In this document: positions 16,268 through 28,432 of the stretch, in pieces
Position numbering within the stretch: position 1 is the stretch's first letter
How the letters are laid out: the number at the start of each line of letters is the position of its first letter
NCBI GenBank assembly: GCA_018340805.1
Contig: JACMZG010001911.1
Span: 38,443,309-38,507,308 of the forward strand
Length of the DNA stretch: 64,000 nt
Direction of reading: 5' to 3'
Source: Microvelia longipes
Taxonomy: Eukaryota; Arthropoda; Insecta; Hemiptera; Veliidae
The notes under the pieces: generated by a model
Database searches by the model: none
What the model was told of the DNA's origin: nothing
Seen by the model: the letters and a program-made list of their open reading frames with translations, nothing else
Position numbers and translations under genes: made by a program

Positions 16268-17396
16268 GTAAGTACTTTTCTTATAAGCACATAGTACATA
16301 AAAAATTTATGGTGTTTTAAACCTGTTCATATAACTGAATTATTAATGACTTTAAATTCAACATCAATTATTTTTTATACGTAACTATTAACCATTTAGT
16401 ATCACACGTAAATTGGCTATTTGTAAATATAACATTATAATATAATTTTGTCCTAAAAGGAATCAATTTAAATTATTCCTAAAAAATCGAGTAAAGGGTA
16501 CCTCGGTACGATTCCTTACGACTTTAGACTCGCTTCGCTTTTCCTCAGAATGCCATACTCATTAAAAAGGTTAATGATGTGTTTAATTAGCCGCGTCTAT
16601 TAGGTAGGTTTGCTTTAGGTTGTTTAGGTTGCCGCGAAAATGTTGCTTTAAGTACTTAATAATTTAGCTTATTTAGCTTAAAATAATTTAGCTTTAGTAC
16701 AAAAAATTTAGTTATAAATTAATTAAATTAATAAATCAAAAAGATTGATTAATTGCTTTTTACTTCTCCTTACCACTTTACTAAATCGAGAAAGTATGAG
16801 GATCCAAAGTTAATTGTTTGCGGTTATGTGTATAGACAACTTTTATTTTTTCCTTACCTATTTTCGTAGGCATAATAGTAAAAGTATTATGTTCAGGTCA
16901 TCCTAAATAAATATGATTATGAAAATTAAATATGATCCTTCAATGATTATCATTTAGCTTCTCATTCTCCTTTAAGGAGAGGGAAGTATTGCATTTACAA
17001 AAAAAAATCAAGTATCGACGTGTCAGCACCTGCAGATCCCAAAAATCAAAACGAATTTGGTGTCTGAATAAGTGTATAGATTTATACATGAAAATTGACA
17101 CAAAAGTCAAGACCTATAAGATAAAGAACACAAACTGTTCAGATTTTGAGTTTAGTCTAACATGGCCTATTAAATGGCGTCACTTCAACTTGATTAAAAA
17201 TCATAAAAACTTAACGAAAAAATATTTGTTATTTAAAAACTTTTTTGTTGATGTTTTAAAGTTTTGTTTAAAGAAAGAGATATTATTCTTATTTCGTTAG
17301 TTATTGAGGTATATGAATTGAAGAGCACATTTCTTGCAAACACTATTCAACTCAAATAACTCTAATTTTAATGAAACTTGACTCAAAAATTAAGTA
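16268..17396. other. Post-exon-3 flank of OR-B, with deletion joint
   Basis: Positions 16488-16552 are a minus-strand composite-element tail. From 16741 the sequence matches the 3' flank of OR-C (28565-29290) with many short indels. A 103-codon open frame at 16989-17300 is not conserved in the C copy and is rejected as coding. Confidence 0.5.
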
Positions 17397-18405
17397 ATAA
17401 TAATAATAATAATAAATCTTTATTTGCTTAAAACATAAGTTTTCTACAAAGAAGTCTTAAAACTAAGATTAACAATACATTTTCTCATTTTATAATAAAA
17501 AGAAAGATAAAAACTGGAAGAATAGAGAAAAGAAAATTTACTCTTTTCGGCGTCGTCACATTATGCGAGCCTTTATTTAAAGAAAAATTGAAAAGTGATT
17601 TTTTAATTAATAGATGTTCATCGTATGGTTAGAACATTAGAGTGCCTAATATATTGGCACTTTACTTTTAACTAAAACCTGAATGAAAAAACTATAGATC
17701 ATGGAAATAAAAAAAAAATAATAATAATATTAGACAATTATAAAATAAATTAAACCACAGCCTCTAGAAAAGAATTGAATTTAGGTTGATAAATTATTTG
17801 TAGACAATTAATAGTATTTAAAAAAATAGGCTTTAACACGAATGAATAGTCGGGTCCAACTATGCAGAAAGCTTAAAATATTAGACAAATTAAAGGCATT
17901 CCTGTCTTCTTTTTAGCGATTCTAATGAGAACAGATACAATTTTCGTAACATTTTATACAACAAATTATTTAAATTTTGAATGGAAGTGAAGTTAAAATA
18001 TTTAGAACGTATATCTCTTGTATTATAACAATGCAAAAGGAAGTGTTCAATATTGTCAAAACCAGTTTGACAGAGCGGGCATGTTTCTAAATTATTAAAT
18101 AAGATCTTATTGTTACTAAGGTATAGTTTGGCTGTGTTAGAATTAGCAAGCCGAATTTGAGAAGCAAATCTTAAGATATGAATTCCACACCTGTTCTGCA
18201 AATATGGTTCGCCCTCTGAACAGAAAAGAGAGATGTGTCTGAATAAGACTGAATAGCTTGAGGCAACGGCACTTTCTATATCCAGAGAAAAAATATGGTT
18301 ATCGAAACTGAACAACAAATGTTTTAAGTCTGATTTAAAATCGTCAGCATCAGAGTTTAATACATCCGGTCTGCCAATCAACAACAAGAGAGATTTAAAT
18401 TGATT
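17397..18405 (-). mobile_element. 5'-truncated LINE insertion with target-site duplication
   Basis: A minus-strand frame at 18387-17890 (165 codons) is the RT C-terminal region, with the zinc-knuckle-like CPLCQTGFDNIEHFLLHC at its end. The 3' end is a (TAA)n tract on the plus strand at 17395-17416. The flanks carry AAAAATTAAGTA at 17385-17396 and 18406-18417, a 12-bp target-site duplication. The OR-C flank at 29278-29300 is the empty site. The (TAA)n tail suggests an I-like clade; the clade is not certain. Confidence 0.85.
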
Positions 18406-18417
18406 AAAAATTAAGTA

Positions 18418-19214
18418 CGATAAGAAGAACTAATATGATTTTGAGGGTTAATCAAAAACCTTGTATCAAAATACTGCCAAAATATTTTTAAAAAATCATA
18501 AAAAATATTTCTCATTAGTAAAAGCAGTATAAAACTCGTTCACACAGCTGGGTTGCCACCTAGGAGAAGAAGCTGATTATTGCCTCTCAATGTAAATAGG
18601 GCCCTTAACTATAGCCAACCTAGCAACTTTACTTTGAAACGCCTATGACCGTCTCCACCCAATATGGACAAGACTTGGCGGGACAGAAAAGTTGATTTCC
18701 CTCCTTTTTTGGACCAAAGACTTGGCGGGGAATATTTTACCACATAAGTGGTTTTTGGTAAGATACATTTATTGTAGACAATAATCAATAAAGTTAAAAA
18801 AATGTTATAAAATTATCATAAACTGAGCTTTAAATGCTGTGCTGTGCAGTGTATAATCTGTGAGATAAATACGTGCATTTACACTTACGAAATCGAAAAA
18901 TTAAATAACAAGTTGTGGCGCTACTGGACAGGCTGTTAAATATATAACAAAAAATGAAGCAAAAATTGGATTCATAAGCAAGAAAGCGCTTATTTTAAAG
19001 AAAATTCGCTCGGCTTTCTTCTCCGCGCTAGAAATATTTAATTGACTTGCTATGCTTCGCAGCCAAGAGGCTCCCTGTGGGACTTTTTTATCACTTACGC
19101 TGTATAATTTAAAGTTTATTGACTAGTTTTTAGTAGTAAAAAGTAACTTTTTCTCCCTTGAGTATAAAAAGTGTTTTCTACTATTAATTTATTATTAATT
19201 TTTTAGAGGAGTGG
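18418..19214. other. Gene-free spacer between units B and C
   Basis: Positions 18418-18530 continue the homology to 29300-29400. After that, low-copy sequence with GACTTGGCGGG occurring twice (18672 and 18719). No gene seen. Confidence 0.4.
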
Positions 19215-19770
19215 TATTGTCTAAATTTATACAGGTGACCGAAAAATTATTTTAATTTTCCCGGGGGTGACCCCCCAAATTTTGACCTGAAACGGCTCAA
19301 AATCCGTTCCAGTTGAAAATAAGTTGTTTGGGGCAACACAAAATTTGTTGATTTTTTGGGGGGCAGCACCCCCAATATTTATAAGGGCGTCCCGACCAAA
19401 AATAATTTGTTGGCTCAAAATCCGTTTTAGGTCAAAAGTAAGCAATATTTTTTATTTTGGGCTGCACTTCTAAAATTTATAAGGAGATCCGACCCAAAAA
19501 ATTAGAATAAAGTACAACAAAACGTAATGAAATAAAATCAACTTCTGGAGATAAAATCTTGTATGCACCTTGGGAGTAAAATGCTATTTTTTCCAAGGTT
19601 AGTTAATTGTCATAACTCCCTCGGCTTTGCCTCGGGAGTTAAACCCATAAATCTCTTGGCTTCGTCTCGGGAGTTAAATGCTTTGGTTCCCTCGGCTTAC
19701 GCCTTAGTAACCAACTAACTGCTCAGGGAAATAATAGCATGCTTTATTCCCATGGTGCATAAATAACCAT
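19215..19770 (-). repeat. Dispersed repeat with CGAGGCGAAGCCGAGG-like arrays
   Basis: Reverse-complement match to 59097-59430. The matching ends are ACTGCTCAGGGAAATAATAG (19721-19740) and TCTGGAGATAAAATCTTGTA (19544-19563). Inside, short GC-rich blocks (CTCGGCTTTGCCTCGGGAGT, 19620-19639) recur several times. The outer part, 19215-19500, has two to three imperfect repeats of about 120 bp. Probably a non-autonomous DNA element; class unknown. Confidence 0.6.
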
Positions 19771-20575
19771 CTCATCCCTCATTGCATAAATAACTATTTC
19801 AATTACAAAGCATTTACTAACTTACTATTAAGTGTAAAAAAGTTTAAATATAATTAATATGCATCGTCATTTAAAGTTTAATTATTTATAAAAATAGCAA
19901 GTTGTTGTAACAAGTTTTATATAATTTGTTAAATTTGACTGATAAATTAAATTTGTAGACTTGGTAATGCTCTAATGAAAATATAGGGTTCGATGCAGTG
20001 CCCTAGATAAAGTTAGTTCCAGAGGATCGTATAAATTAAAAACAGTAATTAATAATCTACAAATTATACATTGCTGTGTAAAGAAAGTCTATTGAATGAT
20101 ATTCAATATTAAAATTTTTAAATACTTTCTAACTATACATCTGTTTTAGATTTTATAATAGAGGTGAATCGAACAGAATATATATTAGATGCGCGAATTC
20201 CTAATGTCCTAACCCTAGTACACTGTATCTAATAAGTTTTCAATTTCTAGTAAATATTTGAATTCTTCAAGTTGTTTATTAGCTTATAACACTCTTAATT
20301 TGCGTAACTATATTATTATTAACACTGTTACAGTATCTTATGTCGTTGATTTTTATTATTAAATATAGGTTAAATTAAATTGTAGAGTAGTTTTTGTAGG
20401 AAATAATGCATCCAACACAATTAACGCAGTTATTGTGTTAGTTTGTTGTTCTTATTGTTTATTGACGCTTAATCTTTGCTAGTTTGCAGTTCTTTTAATA
20501 ATTTTTTTTATTTTCTTTTAATTATTGATTATTTCTGTTATTTTGTCTGATAACTATTCAAATACACGTTAGATC
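19771..20575. repeat. Upstream block of tandem duplication unit C
   Basis: Homologous to the flanks of copies A and B. The last 156 bases (20420-20575) are identical to 4524-4679. Confidence 0.65.
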
Positions 20576-23500
20576 ATGAAAATTTTAAAATCATTAGTAA
20601 CTCAAAACTATGATCCACCTCTAAGAACACTCAAGATATTTTTAAACATTCTTGGTTACACAAATGCATTTGATTCTTTAAGAAAGTACAAACTTATTTG
20701 GCACCATATTTCATTCTGCGGCATTCTTTTCATAAGCGCTTACAACATTGGTTCTGATAAGTATGATATGCTATACAGCATATTTTTCTTTTACTTCTAT
20801 ATACAAGTATACATTATGAACAATTATCTGCATTATACTATTAAGAGTACTGCATTATTTGTGAAAGAATGTGATACAATTTGGAAAGATTACCAAGGAT
20901 CAGGTATTGGTAATTGGATACTTAAAGTTGATACCAAAAAAGAAAAACAGATGAATAATATAATAATTTTTATGGTCGCATATATATTATTAGAATTATT
21001 TTTAACCGCATATCACTTAATTTACCCAAATTTATTGAGTTTCTCAGGAGTGCCTATGGCTTTACTTCTTGAAAATAATTATTTTTTATACTTTGGATTG
21101 GCGTTATTCTTTATGTTTGCATGGTCAGTCGCAGCCATCGTTTTCCTAACCTTTTATTTAATGATAGCTTATCATTATAACGTAAGATTGCTAGTTGATA
21201 TTATTGGATATAAAATGTCACAAATAAAGGAGCATTGTGAGGAGTGTGTTAATAAAGACTGCATTAATTATGCATTTATAGAAGGTAATCTTAAGAGCTG
21301 TATAAAATTTCACATTTCTATAATAAGGTAATCTTTTTATACATTAATTATATAAAATATAATAGTAGCATAAAAACACAAAGAACCACTGTATTTGTCA
21401 TTGAAACCCCTTTTAAAAAACGTATTTTTTGCATAGATGTAGATTATAATGGATAGATGACTATAATCTATAATTTATCCTATACATATAGATAAATATA
21501 GTGGTCTTAGTAAAACTCATTCAAGACATCCTTTGTTTAATATCTAATAAAAGATATAAAAGTACGTGCAGCTATTAAAAGGAAAAAACGCCTGGATAAA
21601 AATACAATTTAGTTAAAATATAATGGGTATTTTAATTTATACTTAAAAATAGTAGCGTGCGAATGTTTCCCTATTTACTCCATCTAGCGAGCAAAGGGAG
21701 TTTCTTTATTAATACTTTTATTTTATGTATTCTTTTAACGTGAATTCTTGATGCAACGCATTACTAGTCTAGATAAGATCATAAACAGATAAGGAGGTAG
21801 GTAAGGGGAATTCGGGGAGGGGGAAGCAGTATCAGGCTATACTCATAGAAATATATACTAGAGGAGGCATAGCCTATCTAAATACATTGAGAAGCCTGAA
21901 ACATCTTTTTGGGGCCCTCAGGGGCTCTGTATTACCTTATTGAAACCTCCTTCAAGAGTTATTAAGGTTATAATAAATTTATTTCGGTTTCCCGCACATT
22001 GCTAGTGTTTTGATTTGTATTTAACGTTTTACTATAGAAGTTATTGCAATTTTGTACTGATTATTTGGTTATATTTATAAGTGAAGGTGCCAGGTTTCTT
22101 TTTTGATGTTTCAAAATTTAACCTATAAGGCCCCTCTAGTAATAATATCTCTATGACTATGCTGATACTGCTATATAATGGGTAGCACAATCACACAGAC
22201 AAAAATCCTTTTCTCTTTATTTCTTAACGTTTACGTTTTTATACGCTTTTACTTTCCGTTTACGTATCCTTTTCGTTTGCCAATTTATTCTACTTTGCTT
22301 TGCTTTTTTTTAAATTTTTAATAGGTTAATAATTTTTCTAGGGGGGAATCAGCCCCCTCCCCCTGCACCACCCTGGCGACGCCCATGTAAAGGCATAGCC
22401 TTGAAAGGTACAACTCCTACTGATAAGAGTTCTCATTATTGTTTATAAAGTGATCCGACGAATGCTTTACAAGATATATATTTGTCCCAGACCTAACATG
22501 TATGAATTTAGTAGGAATTGGTATATTCAGGTTGAGCCAAATATTTCTTACCGATAAAAGATCTGACAACTAATCTAAGATCTCATTACTCTACTATAAA
22601 TTACAGTTACGAGATCATATGACTTCTAAGATCGTAAACTATCGAATTACAGAATGGTAAGCTGCCTCAACAATACAATCAGTTTTATAAGTGCTTCAGT
22701 CTTATTTGGATCAACAGTAAATTGTTGTTTGTGTCTCTGGCAGCTTGCTGAGGTAAGACATTTATAATTTAATAAAATCTACCATTATTATCATGGGAAC
22801 TTATCTCAATTTTCATCATTCGACGGTAATACAATCGTAGGATGTCAATTTTTTAATTAAAATATTAGTATAGACTAGTCTAGAAGGAGTTGTTTACGTA
22901 GAATGTATGATCAACATGGCGTTAGAGCGAGCCATGCGAATGGTCATTGGTAATAGAAACGTAAGCTATACACACAACAGGATGACACAGGTTTTGGCAT
23001 TTGCGGATGATAGACCAAATTTAGTCTACTTATTTATTTAGTAAAGGTATACATATACATGTGTACCGAATTTCAGTTTAGTCAATTAATTATTTTCGAA
23101 TTTTTACCATGTTTTAGAAAAGTAGTCATTCACTAAAAGTTTAACTAATGCTGATAATAAGATGCAACTTAGCACATATGTTTGACTTATGGTTAACAAT
23201 ATAGATGTGAATCTTCATCCCAATCGTAACATTATTCCGCATTTTCCGCGAGTCTTTATTGCAAGTTAATAACACCATAAAAATATTTTATGGATAGCAC
23301 AACTACAGCTCATTTGTGTACAAAGTTTTAACTTTCTAGCATAAACGGAGAATTTCAACTCTATAATATATACCCTAGGAGCTAGTGATGTGCCTTTTCA
23401 CACAAAAAGTCGACTTATTGAGTCGATTTCTTTATGAGTCGACTCGAGTCGATTCAAGAAGTCGGCTCGGGCCAATTCAAATAAATATTGTTGATTGAAG

Positions 23501-26500
23501 TTGACCTTTCTTGTGCATAGTAGAATTGTATAGTAATATAAGGGTTAAGAATGTCCTGTCATATTACGCCCGGGCTATCTTAAACACTTCGATACAAACG
23601 CACTCATCTTTGCGCCGCATTGTCTGTTTTGGGTTTTGTCTATTGATTTACAAAATATAATGTTATCATTTTAGCCTTATCTATTCTTTCATATCATGTA
23701 TATTTTATACTTTATGTTATAACTTAATAGATGAAAAATCTTTTTAATTTTCTTTATTTATTTGAAATTAACGTATCACACCACGATTCTTTCACATAAT
23801 GTAATTATAAAAATTATTTTATTTATAAAAACTATTTTATTTGATTAAAACAGCAATAAACAATTGGTTTCTGGGTAGGACTTGCTTAGGCTGACTTAAG
23901 ACTTGCTTTGTCTATCGTGATGAAGTAGGATTACCTCAGAATACTTAAAGTGGTATTATTTTGGTCTTCTACGCTGGACCTCAGAATTTTTAGTTAAAAC
24001 CAAATATTAAGGGCGTAATTGACTTATAATCCTAGGGGGTGACTTATTATTTTGACGTGCGAATCCAAGGGGGGCGATCCCCCCCCCCCGTGGAAGTATT
24101 ATGACCTTAATAATTCCAAGAAGTATTATGACCTTCGGCTAAAATGTATGTTTGACCTTGGGAAAAGATCAAATGTATGTATAGTTGTGAAGTGCTACAT
24201 TTGAGATGGGAAATCAAAGTATATCTTTTCGTCCAGGAGAGGCAATAAATGGGAAAATCAAGTGCGCATTGAATTGCCAGGTATTCGTACAGGACAGCTT
24301 TACCGTATCATTGCTATTCAAGGCAGGATTACGCCAATGTGGCTTACGCTTCAGATGTTAAAATGTTTGTTCCCGTATACATTAGATTGATGTATAACAA
24401 GTTTTTAGTAACTAATAACTTGTTAATAAATCGTCTCACAATAATGGTGCTTTAGTGTAGTCACCTAACACATGTGGTTTTATTTTTGAAATATAGCCTT
24501 TGGTTTTTTTTAAATTTATCTCTAGACAAAAGAAATGAAGTATGATTTGATAGGCATCGCACTATTTATATACATCTGGCCTTCTATAATTGCCTGGTTC
24601 TGTTCAGAAATCGAAGATTCTGTAAGTACTTTTCTTATAAACACATAGTACATAATACATTTACAGTGTTTTAAACTGTTCATATAACATGAATTATTAA
24701 TGACTTTAAATTCAACATCAATTATTTTTTATTCGTAACTATTAACCATTTAGTATCACTCGTATATTGGCTATTTGTAAATATAACATTATAATATAAT
24801 TTTGCCCTTTAAGTAAACAATTTAAATTATTCCTTAACAAATCGAGTAAAGGGTACCTCGGTACGATTCCTTACGACTTTTGACTCGCTTCGCTAATCCT
24901 CAGAATGCCATGAGTTTTTAATGCTAAGGGTGGTATTGCTTCGGCTTAGCTAAGCTCGACTTCAGAATAAAACTCTTACCTATAGTCTTGGGTGTTGTGA
25001 CATCAGACTCACTTCTCTAGAATTATTTTTAGAATTGCTAGGCTTAGCCTTAGAATTATTAGGTATCCAAATAGCTAGAGAAGTATTGCCTTAGGGTAAT
25101 TAAAGCTTAAAAAGTATTATGGTTGATAGGCATTCAATCAAATAATACGGGTCATACATTTATATTTTGTTAACTCATTAATGCTTTAAAGGACTTTAAT
25201 TATACTTAGCAGCCTACTTTTTTATTAGTGTAGTTCTTTACGAGAATATTTAGCTCTGTATAATTTATTAACATACCATATGTTTTGCATATGATTTGTT
25301 AATTGAAATTTGATGTGCTGAAACGTCATGGTTTGACAAATGTAAACAAACTTCTACATATAATTTTAAGAATCGCACCAAAAAATATATATGTATATAT
25401 ATTCGCCCATAAAATACAAACTAAAAGTTAATTAGCTATGGAATTACCACTGCTAATTTATTATGTGTTCCGTTATCTGAGAATATGTATAACGTCAAAA
25501 AGCAGTAAAAATATTATAAGCTGTTAAAATTTTTAAAATCTAATCATCATTCATTTTTAAAAGGCGACCAATAGCAAAATGTAATTTTTGTGGATCGATT
25601 AACCACCTATAAATATTTTAACATTTGTGTCAAATATCAACTCGTTCGGTCAAATTTTTGATGACTTGGCAAAATAGTTTGAAAAATACCATAATTTAAG
25701 AACCAAAACTAGACCTTAAGTTTGATTTTTTGCCGAGTTTCATGCGCTTTCAGCCTAGCATGAGGCCATCATCAGTGCTTGTACAAACAAATCAAAATAC
25801 TAAACTAATCAATCAAATACAACAAAAAAGTAACATAAATACAAAACTAAATAAAAAAGATAGCAACAAAATAAATAAATAAATAATAACAACAAAAAAT
25901 ATAGGGAAATAATACGAATAAATAATAAACAGATAATTAAATAAACGACAAATAAATAATTAAATAAACAATAAAAAATTACCTTAGAGTAAAGATGAAA
26001 TATGAAATTAATAAAACATGAGAAAAATAAACTTAAAAAATCACAAATAACTACTTCTTCCTCTTAGATGGTAAAAGCTTGGTAAGCCATGTAAGAACTT
26101 GAGGTGGGGGAGGAACCTTCAGTAGAGTACGAAGAAGCGGCAAGCTGTCCCCTCTTACAGTCAAGCTGACTGTGCAGTATCTCAAGTTTATCGAGGAAGT
26201 CATGTTTCCATCCCTTATCAACAAAATGTAAAAAACCGGCTCGGTAAGGTCCTTCCTTATATTCTTCCGAACTTATGTTGATAAAACCGACTGCTAGTGT
26301 GCTTAGTATGCTCTGCCAAACGGATGCTTAAACTCCTCCCAGTCTGTCCTAAGTACTCAGAGCTACAGGTACCGCATTTAATTATGTATACGCCATTTTT
26401 CGACGCAATAGGCACTACATCCTTGACCTTGCTCAAATGAGATCGTAGAGTGTTACTGGAGGTAAAACTAACACAATAGTTGTTTTTCCGCAGAACTGAG

Positions 26501-28196
26501 GCTACTTTGTTGGACAAGTTACAAATATATGGTACAGCCCTCCAAACCTTATCATCTTGCGGCTCGTCTTCACCCATCGTTCTCAATAATAACCTATATT
26601 TTTTCTTATCAACAAGTTTGTTAACCATTGAGGAACTGTATCCGTTATTGCAAGCTATAAGATGTATAGTTGTAAGCTCCTTTTGATAAGCTACTTCATC
26701 AAGTGGCAGAGTGACGATGAATAAGAGCGTTAAAAGCAGCCATCTTATGACTCCAAGGATGGTAAGAGTCGAAGGGTATTATGGTGTCAGTAGAAGTCGG
26801 TTTTCTGTATACCTCGTAGCGTAGAGTTTCGTCTTTCCTGTGTATAGTTATATCTAAAAAGTTATGTCGCTTCTCTTGCTCTACCTCAAGGGTAAATTTA
26901 ATAGACTCGAAGCACTTATTGATTAAGTACCCTAAGAACAATTGAAGTTTCTTTCTTGAGCCGTCCAGATATAGAAGACGTCGTCTACATATCTCTTCCA
27001 AAAATAGATGTACTTCTGGAAAGGACTTTTGTCAATACTGATGAACTCCTTAAAGAAAAAGTGCATAAAAATGTTAGCAGCCAACGCAGATAATGGGGCG
27101 TCCATAGCAAGACCAGCTTTACCTTCATAGAACTTATCATCCTAGCGAAAATAGTTCTGACCTAAGCATAGATCAATAAGCCCCATAAGCTCAGCGTTGA
27201 GTATTTTGTGCGCACTGTGTTTATTGAGAATAGCACTAAATAATTTTAAACATTTCAACCAAGCCAATATTTGTCGGGTAACTTTATAGACTGAAGAGAT
27301 TGATTGAGCTTTATTAACATTCAATTCAGCACCCCATACACAATAATCAGAACGTCACTCGTCAATCAGGCTGTTTCAAACATTTTGCATACTAATTAAT
27401 AGGTTAATGATGTATTTAATTAGTCGAGTCTATTAGGTAGGTTTATATAGTTTAATAAATAACACACTAAAGAAAGAAATTATAACATTATTTAGCGATC
27501 TTAATATTGCCTCAGCTATAGCTGATCAGAAAATTATTATTTGTCGTAATTTCTGTTAATGCTAAATTGTTTCATAGTTTTCTAATAAATGGCTATTCTG
27601 TTCTATTCTATCTGTATTGTACAACCCTAAAAAGATTTTTTAAATCTAAAATTACAGTTCAGCTTTTTATATAGTCCTAAAAAAATATATGCCCCCACTT
27701 AGCATACTTATGATTTTGATTTATATAATCATATTTATCAATATATTTATAATTTTCAGAGTGACAAGCTGCGAATGGCTGTATTTGATAGCGGTTGGTA
27801 CTACCTCAAGCCGTCACTGAGGAAATATATAATACATTTTATAACTTCTGTTAATAATGATATTAGAGTATCTTATAGAAAACAATTTCATAGTAATCTT
27901 CCGCAACTTATTCCTGTAATTAGCTTTTCAAATAAATGCCATAATCCATACATTTTATTAGAAATCCTCTACTGTTATTAATTCTACATTTATTCCTCTA
28001 AATTATCCTACAGCAGTTTAGGCCGATTTTGATTAGATATTCTTTTTAAAGGTTCTTTCAACCAATTCTTGAATATTCAAGTCTGATAAAGTATTTAATA
28101 ATGAAGTATTATTAATTATGCTGTATTTTTTAGGTAATGCAAGGTGTGTACTCTTACTACACAGTTATCAGGCAGTTGAACTGGCGCGAGGACTGA
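20576..28196 (+). CDS. Insect odorant receptor (7tm_6), tandem copy C
   Basis: Exons 20576-21327, 22653-22752, 24526-24621, 27760-27915 and 28134-28196 join in phases 2, 0, 0, 0 to 388 residues, exactly the structure of copy A. Exon sizes (752, 100, 96, 156, 63) are the same in both. Exon 1 residues 1-75 are identical to copy A. The second half (RLLVDIIGYKMSQIKEH, KDCINYAFIEGN) follows copy B, so the gene is a mosaic. The C-terminal exon reads VMQGVYSYYTVIRQ with a TGA stop. Expected to be an Orco-partnered receptor in the dendritic membrane of olfactory neurons; ligand unknown. Its introns hold a MITE-in-repeat insertion (intron 1), LINE and composite-element fossils (intron 2) and a Penelope element (intron 3). 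No inactivating change seen. Confidence 0.85.
21640..22390. mobile_element. C-specific insertion in OR-C intron 1
   Basis: Compared with OR-B intron 1, which runs straight from 13800 to 14175 through unrelated sequence, copy C gains this block. It starts near AGTAGCGTGCGAATG and ends GCGACGCCCATG. The stretch at 63236-63552 has similar ends (GTAGCGAGCG and GGACGCCCATGCG), so this is a dispersed family. A MITE is nested inside. Confidence 0.55.
21844..22155 (+). mobile_element. MITE nested in the intron 1 insertion
   Basis: Same family as 41147-41484: left end CATAGAAATATATACTAGAG, right end AATATCTCTATG. The ends are imperfect terminal inverted repeats. It is non-coding. Confidence 0.65.
22915..23015 (+). 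mobile_element. LINE reverse transcriptase fossil, OR-C intron 2
   Basis: Gives MVIGNRNVSYTHNRM and VLAFADD, nearly identical to 14690-14790. The thumb-region remainder lies at 24160-24390. Confidence 0.7.
23040..23385 (-). repeat. Composite element, 5' part, OR-C intron 2
   Basis: Same insertion as 14840-15390 in copy B, but truncated at the hairpin end. It is followed by about 750 bases (23386-24150) of unrecognised C-specific sequence. Confidence 0.6.
24841..24906 (-). repeat. Composite-element tail in OR-C intron 3
   Basis: Matches 16488-16552 in copy B (GGTACCTCGGTACGATTCC). It marks the last point where B and C stay collinear before the Penelope insertion. Confidence 0.65.
25640..27330 (-). 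mobile_element. Penelope-like retroelement, 5'-truncated (RT, GIY-YIG, pLTR)
   Basis: In minus-strand order it reads: an RT finger/palm block (GLAMDAPLSALAANIFMHF, about 27110-27055); YVDDVFYIW, the catalytic box (about 26990-26965); HNFLDITIHRK with YRKPTSTDTIIPFDSYHPWS (about 26865-26745); then a GIY-YIG endonuclease domain at about 26410-26300 (NGVYIIKCGTCSSEYLGQTG). A hammerhead-like motif lies in the 3' pLTR. Frameshifts (between 27142 and 27001) and a stop make it inactive. It sits in OR-C intron 3 and is absent from copy B, so it is a younger insertion. Confidence 0.85.
25748..25775 (-). ncRNA. Hammerhead ribozyme-like motif in the Penelope pLTR
   Basis: On the minus strand the core CTGATGA (25775-25769) is followed by stem II (GGCC paired with GGCT across a short loop) and GAAA (25751-25748), then a short GC-rich stem III region. 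Penelope-like elements are known to carry minimal type I hammerheads here. Core residues look intact; cleavage is not shown. Confidence 0.55.
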
Positions 28197-28317
28197 ACAG
28201 ATTTTGATTTAGCCAGCAACATTTTCGGTTTCTTAAAACAATTTAATTTTAGTCATTTGTTACTTCATGATTTTTATTGCACACTATACACTATAATTAC
28301 AACTGTAAACGTGTTAT

Positions 28318-28432
28318 AATATATACTATATATTATATTTATATAATATATATATATATTATATATATATATATATATATTATATATAATATATATATCT
28401 ATATATATATATAATATATATATATATATATA
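28318..28432. repeat. (TA)n microsatellite
   Basis: Imperfect TA tract 120 bases after OR-C exon 5. Confidence 0.9.

Noticed and set aside
16989..17300. A 103-codon plus-strand frame downstream of OR-B
   Set aside because: The homologous sequence near 28870-29190 is full of frame-breaking indels, so it is not conserved as protein.
26257..27324. Minus-strand frames that could look like host nuclease or RT genes
   Set aside because: They are consecutive RT and GIY-YIG parts of one broken Penelope-like element.
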